From contig NC_083607.1 of assembly GCF_029168945.1 (NCBI RefSeq), forward strand, positions 38,425,257 through 38,489,256: 64,000 nucleotides of DNA, given 5' to 3'. The notes under the pieces are model-generated. The model saw only the letters and a list, made by a program, of their open reading frames with translations, made no database searches and was not told where the DNA came from. Source of the DNA: Cannabis sativa (lineage: Eukaryota; Streptophyta; Magnoliopsida; Rosales; Cannabaceae). Positions 21,301 through 32,965 of the stretch are shown piece after piece; positions within the stretch are counted from its first letter, which is position 1, and the number at the start of each line of letters is the position of its first letter. The position numbers and the translations under genes are program-made.

Positions 21301-22080
21301 TGTAAATTAATTTATATTAATTTTGTAGCAACTTAAATTGAATATTTTTCTAAATATTTATTGGAAATTATTACTAAGATGGAAATAATTCATGTTATTT
21401 TTATATCCATCTAAGTAAAATTTATAAATATTAAATTAAAATTTATATTTAGAATTTTTCATTCTAAATTGGAAATTTTAAATAAATATATATTTAAAAT
21501 AAATAAATTAAATAAAAAGAATCAAAGAAAATACAACTCACTTTAAATAATGAGCTTGATTATTATTAAGATATTCAATCTCCATTGTTGGTCTTACAAA
21601 AGTTAAATGTTTTCAATATAACCTCGAGACGCTAGACTTCGTCCCCCTATGGATGGTTATTCGTTGAACGCATTTAACACCGTAAGATTTCATTTGATAA
21701 GTGTTTTGTAAGTTTTCGTCTCCATTAGACTCTCCCCTACGGTGACTACTTAGAGATAAACTTATGAAACATGAAACAATGGTAGAGGCTCATGAAATGA
21801 GAATAACCTTGACTCTCGCCTACCGGGACAACGTTGGATTCTTATTTTGATCGAATAAAAGGTTGCTAGAATGGTTTCTATTTTAGATGAGCTGACAACT
21901 CTATTCAATAAATGATGCTTTGACTCTCGCCTCTTAGGGACAACTTTGTATCAGTTTGTTGAAAACCTTGGAAATTATTAAGGATTGTATGTTTTAGTAT
22001 TTTCACTAGTCATTCCTACTTGCTATATGTTTATAATTTCTGAATTGTGTATGAATTTATATTGAACCATGTTATTTTCT
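18376..22080 (+). other. E2 leader, AT-rich, no gene
   Basis: A 3.7-kb AT-rich leader with long A/T runs (for example 18920-19020). The conserved hairpin is at 19801-19865. A cassette at about 21590-21770 (AACCTCGAGACGCTAGACTT and following) differs from that of E1 but matches G. Two copies of the TGACTCTCGCC..GGGACA motif lie at about 21810 and 21921. The GC-rich island present in H and G is absent; only a short CTGTCCGTACAG-like trace remains near 18668. The ORF at 18384-18665 is antisense and unsupported. Confidence 0.7.
19801..19865 (+). other. Conserved leader hairpin, E2 copy
   Basis: TTGTGTGAG at 19801-19809 pairs perfectly with CTCACACAA at 19857-19865. The internal sequence is almost identical to the E1 copy at 6835-6899. 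Confidence 0.6.
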
Positions 22081-24755
22081 GTTATTAAGTTGTAGTTTAA
22101 TTTCGAATCTTCATTGTTGGTCTAACATGTTTGTTTTTCTAATGAGATAAATCCTTAATGGATTTTCACCATTAGACATACATAATAGTGTAAGATCTCG
22201 AAAGATAAGTATTGTATATGCGACATCTAACTGTTCATCAATTGATGACACCTTAGACTAGTATTTTTACAATATGAAACAAGAAGATTACATAAATAAG
22301 ATTACTTTGTCTTTCGCTAATCGAAGCATCGTTGGATTCTTATTTATAAACGAAATTATCCTAATTCCTCTTAGCTTATTCATTTCGAATTAGCTTCAAA
22401 ACATATCATTGGATGAATGGTCTATAAATCATTTCATGTCATTATATTTTCTCTTAAGAAATTAAATGACGCATATGATTATAATCCCGAAATTCTATTC
22501 CCAATTGATATAAATCCTCAATCTTAGAAATCTCCTACTTGTATGGGCAAATCTGACTTAGAGTTTGTATTAGTAGTGGTGGTCCAAGAAAGAATTACTC
22601 ATTATATTTGGTTGAATTTAAGTCTTTGACTTTAATTTTAGAATCCAAACAGAAATTTTCTTATATTTCTAATTCCAGATACAATACAGTTACACTTTCT
22701 CAAGTGTTTAAATATCCATCTTTTATTAATGGATTCAAACTGTATGGAATATGAGTTAGGTATTCTGTGACCAGGATCCACTTGCACTATTCTAAGAACT
22801 CTTTGAGGTAACTAAACCTATGTCATCAAAAGACACTACTACATTTTTTTTAATCGATGGCATTTGTATCTTGTTCATAGTGAATTTGACATGATCAATC
22901 TCTGCAAAGAGATAATATGCCTATATCCATTGAAAGTAGTTCATCTCATTCGCAGATGGATGTACATTCAGGGGTGGATATGAGTTTTTCGTTGTATTCT
23001 TAAAACGATAACTCTAGATTATACCTTTTAGCAAAGAAATTTGAAATGTTTGAAAAATTTCATTAATTTTTAGCAATGGTTAAAACCATTAAGGTAAGTG
23101 GTTAAAGATCTTGCGAACTGATAGGGGTGGAGAAATAGTTAGTAGATATGCAGTTCAAAGATCATTAAATTGATTTTTGAATTATATCCAAACTTACCTC
23201 CCCAGAAATTTCGAGTTGCATGTTGATGATTAGTTACTAGTCGTTGCCTAAATCCTTCTATGGTAATACAATTTCAGAATGATGTAATGGTTGTATACTT
23301 CGTGTAAATCATTACTAGATTCATGGATGACCTAATCAAAATCTTAAGAAAGGCTAGAACTGTTAACCATGGTTTGTTAGCTATTCTAAGTGATTAGGGG
23401 TGGACCATCCCATAGTCAATAGATAAGAAAGTGTTTGTTCAAACAAATACTACTTTTCTAAGATAATGACTAAGTCTGAAAACAAATAGCAAATAAAGGA
23501 GATATTTAATTCTTGATTCCAAAAGTGTTCTATCATCTTATATAACATATGATGATCCCACTGCCTCTGTTGTCTTGTCACAACCGAAGAGATCAATACC
23601 ATTTAGTTTTCTTAGACATAATTCACGGTGCCTTGTCGTAGTGGGAGAGTTTCTAGGAACTCACCTTCTTATGACTTGGGAGACACTAGTGATTAAAATC
23701 CATTGTGAGTTTAAACAAGTAATGGATTGTCAAGATAAGAAACTAAGAAGAAAAGCCAATAGAACTATGGTTTAATCCATTCACATGGAATAACCTAAAG
23801 TTTTCTATTACAAGGACATAAAAGGAAATTTTCATTTATAAGTCCATTCAATGGACTCAACAAAACTTCCTGTTCCTAGTATTATAGGTTTGAGTTTATC
23901 TAAACCTATGGCTTGTGGTATACCTGGTAATTACTTACTCTAATGCAAGCAACTTACTTTAGTAAGATGCTGAAGCATTTTCTTTCTAATGGAAATCTAT
24001 AGAAGCTTCACAACTTCTTAGGCATAGATTTTATTTATCTAAGGAAAAGTCTCAACTATTCCAGAAAAGATAAATGCATGAAAGAATTTCTTATATCAAC
24101 AGTGAGAGGTCTTAGATATGCTTTTGTATGCCTTAGACCAGACACCTGCTGTTGAGTGGGAGTAATGAGTAGGTATCAGATTAATCCAGGAGAAGAACAT
24201 TGGAAGACAATCAAGTAAATTTTAAGATTAAGAAGAGGAACTATATGTGAGTCTATAAGGGTGTGTTTAAAACTCTTAGACTACACCATATCAGATTTCG
24301 AAATTTGCCGTTGTGCTAGAAAATCTTTCTGATAAGATGGTGGTTACTCTAGGGGTGGAATAGTGATTTTAGAGAAGTGTAAAAACCTATCTGAAGTCTC
24401 TAGGTCTACCAGAGAGGGACTGAATGTTAAAGTTGCAGGAAAGGTACTTATTCAGTCTAAGGAAAGTTCTATACATTTTTGGCATCATTCCAAATTGCCT
24501 TAAACTATAGTGTTAATTTCCTGATTAACCAAATGTAGTTGCCAAAGATATAGAATCCAGTATCCCAAGAGAGGAGACATATAGAGAGGAATTTCACATT
24601 ATCAATGATTTTGTGATTAAGGAAAAGTAATAGTGGAGAAAAGGTTGTGTTTAATTCAACCTTTCAGATCCTATTACGAGGAGTTTACTACTACTACACT
24701 TGATTTGTATATCAAGGTGTTGAGATTATTTGAAACGCACTTTTTGTTTTATATT
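22081..24755 (+). pseudogene. Fossil copia pol in E2
   Basis: Collinear with H pol and the E1 fossil, with all frames broken. Visible landmarks are the integrase D-R-G-G motif at about 23112-23132 (GCGAACTGATAGGGGTGGAG), the RRSGR-coding CGTAGTGGGAGAGTTT at about 23637-23652 and, with one frame chosen, VGVMSRYQINPGEEHWKTIK near 24153-24213, the segment after the RT catalytic domain. The 66-codon frame at 23575-23775 is the same chance opening as in E1. A decayed interior between near-identical LTRs shows that this element spread after losing coding capacity. Confidence 0.75.
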
Positions 24756-24771
24756 AGTGTAAGTGGGAGTT
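24756..24771 (+). promoter_or_regulatory. E2 polypurine tract
   Basis: AGTGTAAGTGGGAGTT directly before the 3' LTR, the plus-strand priming site. The same AAGTGGGAGTTT run precedes the E1 3' LTR (11728-11738), and its complement follows the R and G 3' LTRs (36433 and 54989). Confidence 0.75.
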
Positions 24772-26666
24772 TGTTGGGTTTTATGCCCTAAATAAAACTC
24801 ATTTCAATATAATCAGATTTACTTATTAATATAGATCAGAAATAACATTTAATGTTGCATGGTTCACATGATTTATTTCATGATTATATGTACATAATGT
24901 ATAAATTCATCTGAAACCCTTTTCACATACTTGATCCTGTTTATTGTGCTGTCAACACATTGGAAAGTAAACATGACTATGTGAATAAAGTTTCCTAGAT
25001 TTATCAGACATAGGGTTTTACTGATATGATAATCTACAACAGAGTTTACTTGCATTTGGAGAAGTGCTATGTTCTTTCCAGAGCATTGGTTAAAGTCAAG
25101 CTCAGGTTGGATGCATGGAGTATGCATCGGAAGGGACCGATATTGAACTTTGACTTAGATTTATTAAACTTACCGTAATATCTATTCAAGTCAATATCGC
25201 CTAGTTGATCCTAGATCAAATGTTCTTAATCCTGTTATGATTAGGCTCAATCTTGAAAGGCTATTCGTGTTCTTTGATTTTTTAGTTAAGCCTACTTTTA
25301 GGTCAGGGTGATACGTACATTTTGGGAACACGGTAGTGCAATTGAGTGGGAGCGCTATCATAAACATGGAATCTATAGCTTCTATCTGGCGAATAGTAAG
25401 CAAAGGATGATCTCCTTCGAGCTCGACCAAACGAACATAAATGGTGGAGTACTCATTTCACATAAGCTGAAATATCATTTATACGGGGTCAAGTGTTTTA
25501 AGGAATAAATACATTATAGGGTGTAACGGTAATTTAATCCCTTTACAGTGTAGATCATTCATATAGAGGATCATTGATCACATTAGGATTATAACAATGG
25601 ATAACTAATGATGTGTCTATATGGTGGAACATATAGAGCATTCTATATACTGAGAGTGCAATTCTAAGTTCTATGCGTGGATTCAACGAAGAATTAATAA
25701 GTTAGTGAATTTTAGTGCTAAATTCTTGATCTACTTATTGGAAGCTCGGTTATATAGACCCATGGTCCCCGCACTAGTTGAGATAATATTGCTTGTAAGA
25801 CTCATATAATTGGTTTTGATTAATCAATTATAATTCTGAAATTAGACTATGTCTATTTGTGAATTTTTCACTAAGTAAGGGTGAAATTGTAAAGAAAGAG
25901 TTTTAGGGGCATATTTGTTAATTATGATACTTTGTATGGTTCAATTAATAAATATGATAAATGACAATATTATTTAATAATTATTTATAGTTATTAAATA
26001 GTTAGAATTGACATTTAAATGGTTGAATTAGAAAATTGGCATTTTTGAGAAAATCAGATGCAGAAAAGGTAAAACTGCAAAATTGTAAAAAGTGAGGCCC
26101 AAATCCACTAGTATAGGGCCAGCCACTTTTGTAGGAAATTTAAACTGATATTTTCATTATTTTAATACCAAATAATTCAAACCTAACCCTAGTGGAATGC
26201 TATAAATAGATAGTGAAGGCTTCAGGAAAATTACACTTAAATTTCTATTTTTCCTTCAGAGAAAAACCTGAGCCTTTCTCTCTCTCTATCTTTAGCTGCC
26301 ACTTCTTCTTTCTCTTCCCTCTTGAATTTCGAAATTCTTAGTGTATGAGTGGTGCCCACACACAGCAAGTGATACCTCAATCATAGTGAGGAAGATCGTG
26401 AAGAAAGACTTTCAGCAAAAAGGAGTTTCAGCATCAAAGATTCAGAGAAAGAGATCCAGGTTCAGATATTGATAATGCTCTGCTACAGAAAGGAATCAAG
26501 GGCTAGATATCTGAACGGAAGGAGTCATATTATTCCGCTGCACCCAATGTAAGGTTTCCTAAACTTTATATGTGTTTATTTCATCGTTTTAGAAAGTTCA
26601 TATTTAGGGTGTTAATCAACATACTTGTGAGTAGATCTAAGATCCTGGTAAAATAAAATTCCAACA
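24772..26666 (+). repeat. E2 3' LTR
   Basis: 1895 bp, near-identical to 16461-18356. Examples of the differences are ATGCATCGGA for ATGCATCAGA, TTGATTTTTTAG for TTGATTTGTTAG and AATACCAAAT for AATGCCAAAT. The TATA box is at 26200-26209. It is followed by the TTTAT duplication and the resumed H LTR. Confidence 0.95.
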
Positions 26667-26671
26667 TTTAT

Positions 26672-28343
26672 TGTGTTGTCAACACAGTGGAAAGTAAACA
26701 TGACTATGTGAATAAAGATTCCTAGATTTATCAGAACACGGGGTTTTACTGATATGATAATCTACAACAGAGTTTACCTTTTGTTAAAATGTTATGTTCT
26801 TTCCAGAGCATTGGTTAAAGTAAAGCTTGGGTTGGGTGCATGGAGTATCCATCGGAAGGGACTGATATTGAACTTTGGCATAGATTGATTAAACTTACCG
26901 TAATATCTATTCAAGTCAATATCGCCTAGTTGATCCTAGATCAAATGATCTTAATCCTGATATGATTAGGTTCAATCTCAAGAGTGTTATTCGTGTTCTT
27001 TGATTTGTTAGTTAAGCCTACTTTTGGGGTCAGGGTGATACATACATTTTGGGAACACGGTAGTGCAATTGAGTGGGAGCACTAACATAAATATGGAATC
27101 CATAGCTTCTATCTGGCAAATAGAAAGTAAAGGATGGTTTCCTTCGAGCCTGGCCAAATAAAAGTAAATTGTGGAGTACTCATTTCACTTAGCTAAAATA
27201 TCATTTATACGGGGTTAAGTGTTTTAAGGATAAAATACATTGTAGGGTGTTTCGGTAATCTAATCCCTTTACAGTGTAGATCATCTATATAGAGGATCAT
27301 TGATCAAATTAGGATTATAACAATGGATAACTAATGACGTGTCTATATGGTGGAACATATAGAGCGTTCTATATACTGAGAGTGCATTTCTAAGTTCTAT
27401 GCGTGGATTCAACGAAGAATTAATAAGTTAGTGAATTTAGGTTGTAAATTCTTGATCTGCTTATTGGAAGCTCGGATATATAGACCCATGGTCCCCCCAC
27501 TAGTTGAGACAATATTACTTGTAAGACTCATTTAATTGGTTTTGATTAATCAATTATAACTCTCAAATTAGACTATGTCTATTTGTGAATTTTTCACTAG
27601 GTAAGGGCAAAATTGTAAAGAAAGAGTTTTAGGGCATATTTGTTAATTAAGATACTTTGTATGGTCCAATTAATAAATATGATAAATGACAATATTATTT
27701 AATAATTATTTATAGTTATTAAATAGTTAGAATTGGCATTTAAATGGTTGAATTTGAAAATTGGCATTTTTGAGAAAATGAGATGCAAAAATGATAAAAC
27801 AGCAAAATTGCAAAAGTGAGGCCCAAATCCACTAGCCATGGCCGGCCACATTTGTAGGATTTATTATTTAATATTTTCATTATTTTAATGCCAAATAATT
27901 CAAACCAAAGCCTATGTGGCATGCTATAAATAGATAGTGATGGCTTCAGAAAAAATAGACCTTCAAAGAAAAACCTAAGCCTCCTCTCTATACCTAGCCG
28001 CCACCTTCCTCTCCTTCTTCTTCATTATAAATTTCGAACCTCTTAGTGACAGAGTAGTGCCCACACACAGCAAGTAATACCTCAATCATAGTTAGGAAGA
28101 TCGTGAAGAAAGACATTCAACAAGAAGGACATTCGGGCTCAGATCTTGATAATACTCTGCGACAGAAAGGATACAAGGGTAAGAGATCTGAGTGGAAGGA
28201 GACATATTATTCTGCTGCACCCAATGTAAGGTTTCTCATACTTTATATATGTTTATTTATAATCGTTTTAGAAGTTCATATTTAGGGTGTTAATCAACAT
28301 ACTTCTGAGTAGAGCTAAGATCCTGGTAAAATAATTTCCAACA
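26672..28343 (+). repeat. H 5' LTR, remaining 1.67 kb
   Basis: Continues the H LTR after E2 with TGTGTTGTCAACACAGTGG and runs to TTTCCAACA at 28343. The TATA box is at 27924-27933. It is visibly more diverged from the E2 LTRs than they are from each other, and closer to the H right LTR at 61806-63662 (both have GTTTTACTGATATG after ACACGGG and CATATTTGTTAATTAAGATAC). Confidence 0.9.
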
Positions 28344-28614
28344 ACTGGCCTTAGAGCCATGGTAATTCATTTTTTGCAAGAAATTTGGACTTAAAACGAT
28401 TTGTTTGTTATTTGGATGGTATCATGTTGTTTTGTCTGTTGTATGATGATTGATTGATGATTGTGAATTTTCGTGAAAAATAATTGTAATCTGTTTCTGG
28501 AATTATTTTTCTTGGATAGTTTGGAAAAAATTAAGTAATTTACTTTTTTACAGAACTTAATTTCAATTTTATTTGAATTAGTTATGATTTTTTAAAAATC
28601 GGAAAAATATCGGG

Positions 28615-28815
28615 ATGGTGCAACTACCCCACGCACGTGGATGAGGGGATTCCCTCGGACAACACGCGCACAGACACGGTTTTGTGTCTGAAAACTTCCC
28701 TTGCGCGCGCGGAGAGGCTGCTAGCAGCCGCCTGCGCTGAGGTTTCTCGGTCGGTCCACCCCATGCACGCGCGCGGACAGTATGAAATGCATACTGTCTG
28801 CACAGCTCGCAAATT
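28615..28815 (+). other. GC-rich, CpG-rich island in the H leader
   Basis: About 200 bp rich in CGCG runs, with self-complementary segments: GCTGCTAGCAGC near 28727 and a 9-bp stem at 28776-28798 (GACAGTATG / CATACTGTC). A related block occurs in G at 60810-61015 in reverse orientation. E2 lacks it between the same flanks. It could be a structured leader element or a capture; no product is recognisable. Confidence 0.6.
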
Positions 28816-29857
28816 TTTTCGTTTTCTTCGATTTTTCATGCTATTTCATGGAATTAACTTCCGATTTTTTGTGTAGTTTTGTATTTTGATTTTTACTTTT
28901 CAATTTTCAAACCTAATATTAGAAATAAATTAATTTGAATTTTTAAAAATTAATCTTAGATATTAGTGTAATTTGAATTTGAAAACAAGTAAAAATCTAT
29001 CTTTTTGCTTGATTTTATATCTTATTTTTCAATTTGAATATTTTGTCTTATTACTAAATTTAAAGGTCAGATATTAAATATTTTTTAAATTTTTTGAACT
29101 TATTTAAATTTAAATAAGATTACTATGATCATGTAATTTTAAATAGAAGTAAGATATTTTACTAACTTTTAAATTTTGTTATTTTATTTAAATTAAATTA
29201 TAAAATCTGAAAAATATTTATTTTTTTATTTTATATTTAATTTATAAAATAATTTTTAAAATTTGAAAGGTAATTAGCAATTATTTTTGAAATGATATTT
29301 AGGTTAGTTGAAACCTATTTTTTCAAAAATTGTAGGTTTAATTTTAATTTTATTTTATTTTTATTCTATTTCATTTTAAATAACGAAAATATTTTTTATT
29401 ATTAATTATTTTCGAAAATTATTATTTAAAATTAAATAATTCCTACATTCAACTATCCAATTCATCTTGTTGCAGGAGTATGTGTTTTAGCTTGTGTGTA
29501 AGTTTTATAAAACCTATTATTGCTTGATCTAAATTGCCATGGTTAACTTGTTGACAGATCCAATGATCTGATTTTAACCCATGGTTCAATTCTCAATAGG
29601 TCAAGTAAATAATTTGTAACAGGTAAATTTTACAATCTTCTTTCATCTGTGTATGACATAGTAACATGATAGGATCCATCCAAATGTGTGCCTGTGTGAG
29701 CCTATATGTTTACTTTTGTTATAGAGGCATATAGGTTGTTGTTGCTAAATAAAATGTCATAGATTTTGATAGATTTTATTTAGGCCCATTTAGTTTTTGG
29801 GCCTATTTAATTAATAACAGTTGTTCATTTTAAGGTTAAATTCCTCTCTATTGGGCC

Positions 29858-29923
29858 TTGTGTGAGAGTTGGGGGCCAATAGAAGTGGGTACGACATACT
29901 GAACCCAGCTCCCCCTCACATGA
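29858..29923 (+). other. Conserved leader hairpin, H copy
   Basis: TTGTGTGAG (29858-29866) and CTCACATGA (29915-29923) keep six or seven pairs of the 9-bp stem seen in E1 and E2. The loop retains GTGGGTACGACATACTGAAC. Confidence 0.55.
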
Positions 29924-31105
29924 ACTACCCCAATTGTGAAAGCCCATTTGCCTGAATTGAATAACTGTACTAGGTTAATTAAATTAGTTTAACCTAATAA
30001 AATTGATTAGCAACATAATTAATTTCATTTATTTTGGAATTAATTTAAGAAAAACATAGTTTAATGAATTATATTCAAAGCTAAACTAAATGTATTTTCT
30101 TGTTTTAATTAAATATAGAATTATAACCAAAAAGATTCTTTCTGAAGCTTAATTTAAATTATTTCATTAAATATTCCTATTTAAGTTGAAAATTAGTTAT
30201 TTCTAACTAATCATCTTAAATCTGAATATCTTTTGAATTTTAAATTTCAAAATTAAGTTGAGGAATTTTAGGAATTGGTTATTAAGATTCTTTAGATAGT
30301 TTTTTAAGTTGATATTTTTTCAAATATAAACTTTAAATGGAATATTTTCAAATTAAATGGTTACAACTTAATTTTTATATTTAATTAAATCTAATTTGAA
30401 AGATATTTAAGTTGGATATTTTAGGTTCTTCTAAACAACTTAAACAAGATATTTTTTCAAATTTATTCTATTTTTAAATTTCAAATTTATTTTTCGAATT
30501 TAAATAATAATTGAAATTTAATTAAAGTTGGATATTTTTTAATAATTTTTTTTTTCAAAAACAACTTTAATTTGTAATTTTTCATTATTAAAATATGGAA
30601 TAAATGATTAAATAAAATACACATTTTAAAATAATGAGCTTTAATCAAGAGGCATTCGATCTCCATTGTTGGTTTTACATAGCTTTTGTTTTAGTGAGTA
30701 ATCCTCCCTAATGGAGGAACGTTCATTAGCAAGTTAGCACCGTTTAATCTCGAAAGATAAGTATATTTGTAAGTGTTTTATATGGTATTGATCACCCTAA
30801 TGGTGGCGACTGTATTTGACTTACAAAATATGAAACAATGGTAGAAGCTCATAAGATAGAATAGCCTTGACTCTCGCCTAAACGGGACAACGCTGGATTC
30901 TAATCTTGATCGAATAAAAGGTTGCTAGAATGATTATCATTTTAGATGAATTAACAACTCTATTCAATGGATGATGCTTTGACACTCGCCTAAACGGGAC
31001 ACTGTATCAGTTTGTTGAAAATCTTGGAAAATAAACTATGTTAGTTTAGTATTTTTATAACATATGTGATTATTTGTTATTTTCTGAACTTGTGTATGAA
31101 TTTAT

Positions 31106-31726
31106 TTGAACCAAAACCTTACTTCTGTTTTATTGATGTGTTGTAGTGCCAATATGAATAACCCTCACCCCGATCCACTCCTAGTTAATATCCTAGCAAA
31201 AGAACTCTATAGTGTGAAAATGCATCCTGGTAGTTGCATACACTCGCACCTATTGATGATGAATCTGAAGTTCCAAAAGACAAATCTACTTGGAATTGAA
31301 TTATCAAAAGAACAATGGGTACAATTCATTCTTAATAGTCTTTCTCCGGAGTATAATGGATTTGTTGTATCTTACATGATCAACAATTTTAACTCCTCCG
31401 ACATGGACAAGCTCGAGGCAGAATTACGAGCCCATGAACGGAATTTGATTGCAATGGGACCTCTTGGGTTTGCAAATCTTAATCAGAGGAAAAGGATTAA
31501 GCATGAAGGCTCTAACAAAGCTGCTTCTTCAAGTACAATTATCAGACATAATCTTCTATGTTCGAATTGTAATGAAAAGGGACATCAAGAAGAACGATGT
31601 CCCCGGCTTCTAAACAATTCAAACGAAGGTAATGCTTTTGTCTTTGAATCATGCGTTTTAGAGAACGACAAATCCACTTGGATTGTTGATTCTGGGTCTA
31701 CTAACCATGTATGTTCTTCATTGTAG
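31106..31726 (+). pseudogene. Truncated gag plus protease start of H
   Basis: An open frame of 206 codons. The real gag start is probably the MNNPHPDPLL at about 31153, as the same phrase opens gag in G. After LAKELYSV the frame jumps to MMNLKFQKTN, omitting much of the copia gag core. It then continues with WVQFILNSLSPEYNGFVVSYM and the helical DKLEAELRAHERNL, a CCHC knuckle CSNCNEKGHQEERC (C-x2-C-x4-H-x4-C), and the protease start WIVDSGSTNHVC with an intact DSG. A TAG follows immediately after CSSL and blocks the polyprotein. Downstream protease sequence (VGNGELVSVKARGKA) continues to about 31860 with further frame breaks. The product would be a gag without most of its core. Confidence 0.85.
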
Positions 31727-31889
31727 CTGCTTGAAACTTGGGAAAATCTGCTTCTAGAAGAGTTAAAGCTTAACGTTGGGAATGGTGAGTTAGTGTCGGT
31801 CAAAGCTAGAGGAAAAGCCCGTATCAAGTTTCAACAAAAAATTTTTAATTTTAGAAAATGTTTTATTTATTGCAAACTTTAGTAGAAAC

Positions 31890-32959
31890 TTGATCAGTGT
31901 TTCATGTTTACAAACACAATCTTATATATTGAATTTTTCGAGTTCTTATTGTTCAATTTCTCGTAATGGATTTCATATATGTGTTGCTCACATGGAACAA
32001 GGGCTTTATGTTTTAAGACCAAGTACACAAATCTCACTAAATAGTGAACTTTTTAATGTAGCTAAACCTAGAAACCTAAAAAGAAAAGAGATTGATAATG
32101 ATGATCAAACTTATCTATGGAATTTACGTTTAGGTCATATAGGCTTTGATAGACTCAAAAGGCTAACCAAAGACGGTCCATTGAAAAATGTCGTCATAGG
32201 TGAATTTCCAGTATGCGAGTTTTGCCTAGAAGGAAAAATGACCAAACGTTCTTTCTCTGCAAAGGGAGAGTGTGCCAAACAACCTCTAGGGTTAGTGCAT
32301 TCAGATGTCTGCGGACCCCTGAATGTCAAAGCCCGAGGTTGTTATGAGTATTTCATCACTTTCATTGACGATTACTCTAGATGTAGTTTTCTTTACCTAA
32401 TGCAAAAGAAATCTGAAACGTTTGAAAAGTTTCAGGAGTTTCATGCTTTGGCTCAAGACCAATTAGGTAAAACATTAAAGATCTTTTGAACTGATAGGGG
32501 TGGAGAATATATGGATATGCAGTACAAAGATCATTTAATTGAACTTGGAATTGAATCCCAATACACTGCCCCAGGCACTCCACATCAAAATAGAGTTGCA
32601 GAAAGAAGAAATCGCACTCTTTTGGAAATGGTTAGGTCTATGCTATACAGATGGCAAACGACATTTTAAATGTTGTTCCATCTAAAGCAGTCCCTAAGAC
32701 ACCCGTTGAACTATGGAAAGGTCGTACACCTAGTTTACGCCATTATAGAATTTTGGGGTGCCCTGCTCATGTCTTGAGATAGAAAGAAGGCAAACTGGAC
32801 TCGCGAACTGAAGTTTGCATGTTTGTCGGGAATTCTAAAGATACTACGGGTGGACTCTTTTATAGTCACAAGGATAACAAAGTGTTTGTTTCTACAAATG
32901 CTACTTTTCTTGAAGAAAACTATATTAAAGACAACAAACCGAAAAGTAAAGTTGTATAA
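31890..32959 (+). pseudogene. Copia integrase of H (stop- and deletion-containing)
   Basis: Copia-type GAG-pre-integrase and integrase. The zinc-binding region is LWNLRLGHIGFDRLKRL with CEFC. The core has HSDVCGPL (first Asp) and FIDDYSR. A TGA then stands where Arg is expected just before TDRGGEY (second Asp), a CGA-to-TGA change. Next come [17 protein letters not shown] (catalytic Glu), a deletion of roughly 40 bp relative to G, and ELWKGRTPSLRHYRI, LR*KEG (another stop), EVCMFVGNSK and KVFVSTNATFLEENY. All three catalytic acids are still encoded, but the frame is broken at least four times. It lies between the gag/protease and RT parts in normal Ty1/copia order. Confidence 0.88.
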
Positions 32960-32965
32960 GAGGAA

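Larger units (their letters stand above)
16461..26666 (+). mobile_element. Element E2: complete, young non-autonomous copia-derived LTR element
   Basis: A 10.2-kb element with both LTRs (16461-18356 and 24772-26666), primer site, polypurine tract and a perfect 5-bp TSD TTTAT at 16456-16460 and 26667-26671. It sits inside the H 5' LTR, whose sequence is continuous across the joint. The LTRs differ at about a dozen positions by my own count over 1.9 kb, so insertion is recent. The interior has no usable ORF: a long AT-rich leader and a fossil pol. It must have moved with enzymes from another element. Confidence 0.94.
28344..31105 (+). other. H leader with primer site, GC-rich island and hairpin
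   Basis: The primer site TGGCCTTAGAGCCATGG lies at about 28346-28362. It is followed by AT-rich leader, a sharp GC-rich block (28615-28815), the conserved hairpin (29858-29923), and the paired TGACTCTCGCC/TGACACTCGCC..AAACGGGACA motif (about 30868 and 30979). No gene is supported; the ORFs over the GC-rich block on both strands result from its low stop-codon density. Confidence 0.75.

Noticed and set aside
28624..28876. Overlapping ORFs on both strands in the GC-rich island (and the like at 60765-61059)
   Set aside because: They exist because a CG-rich block has few stop codons. The two islands do not preserve one common frame with protein-like substitutions, and they lie in retrotransposon leaders.
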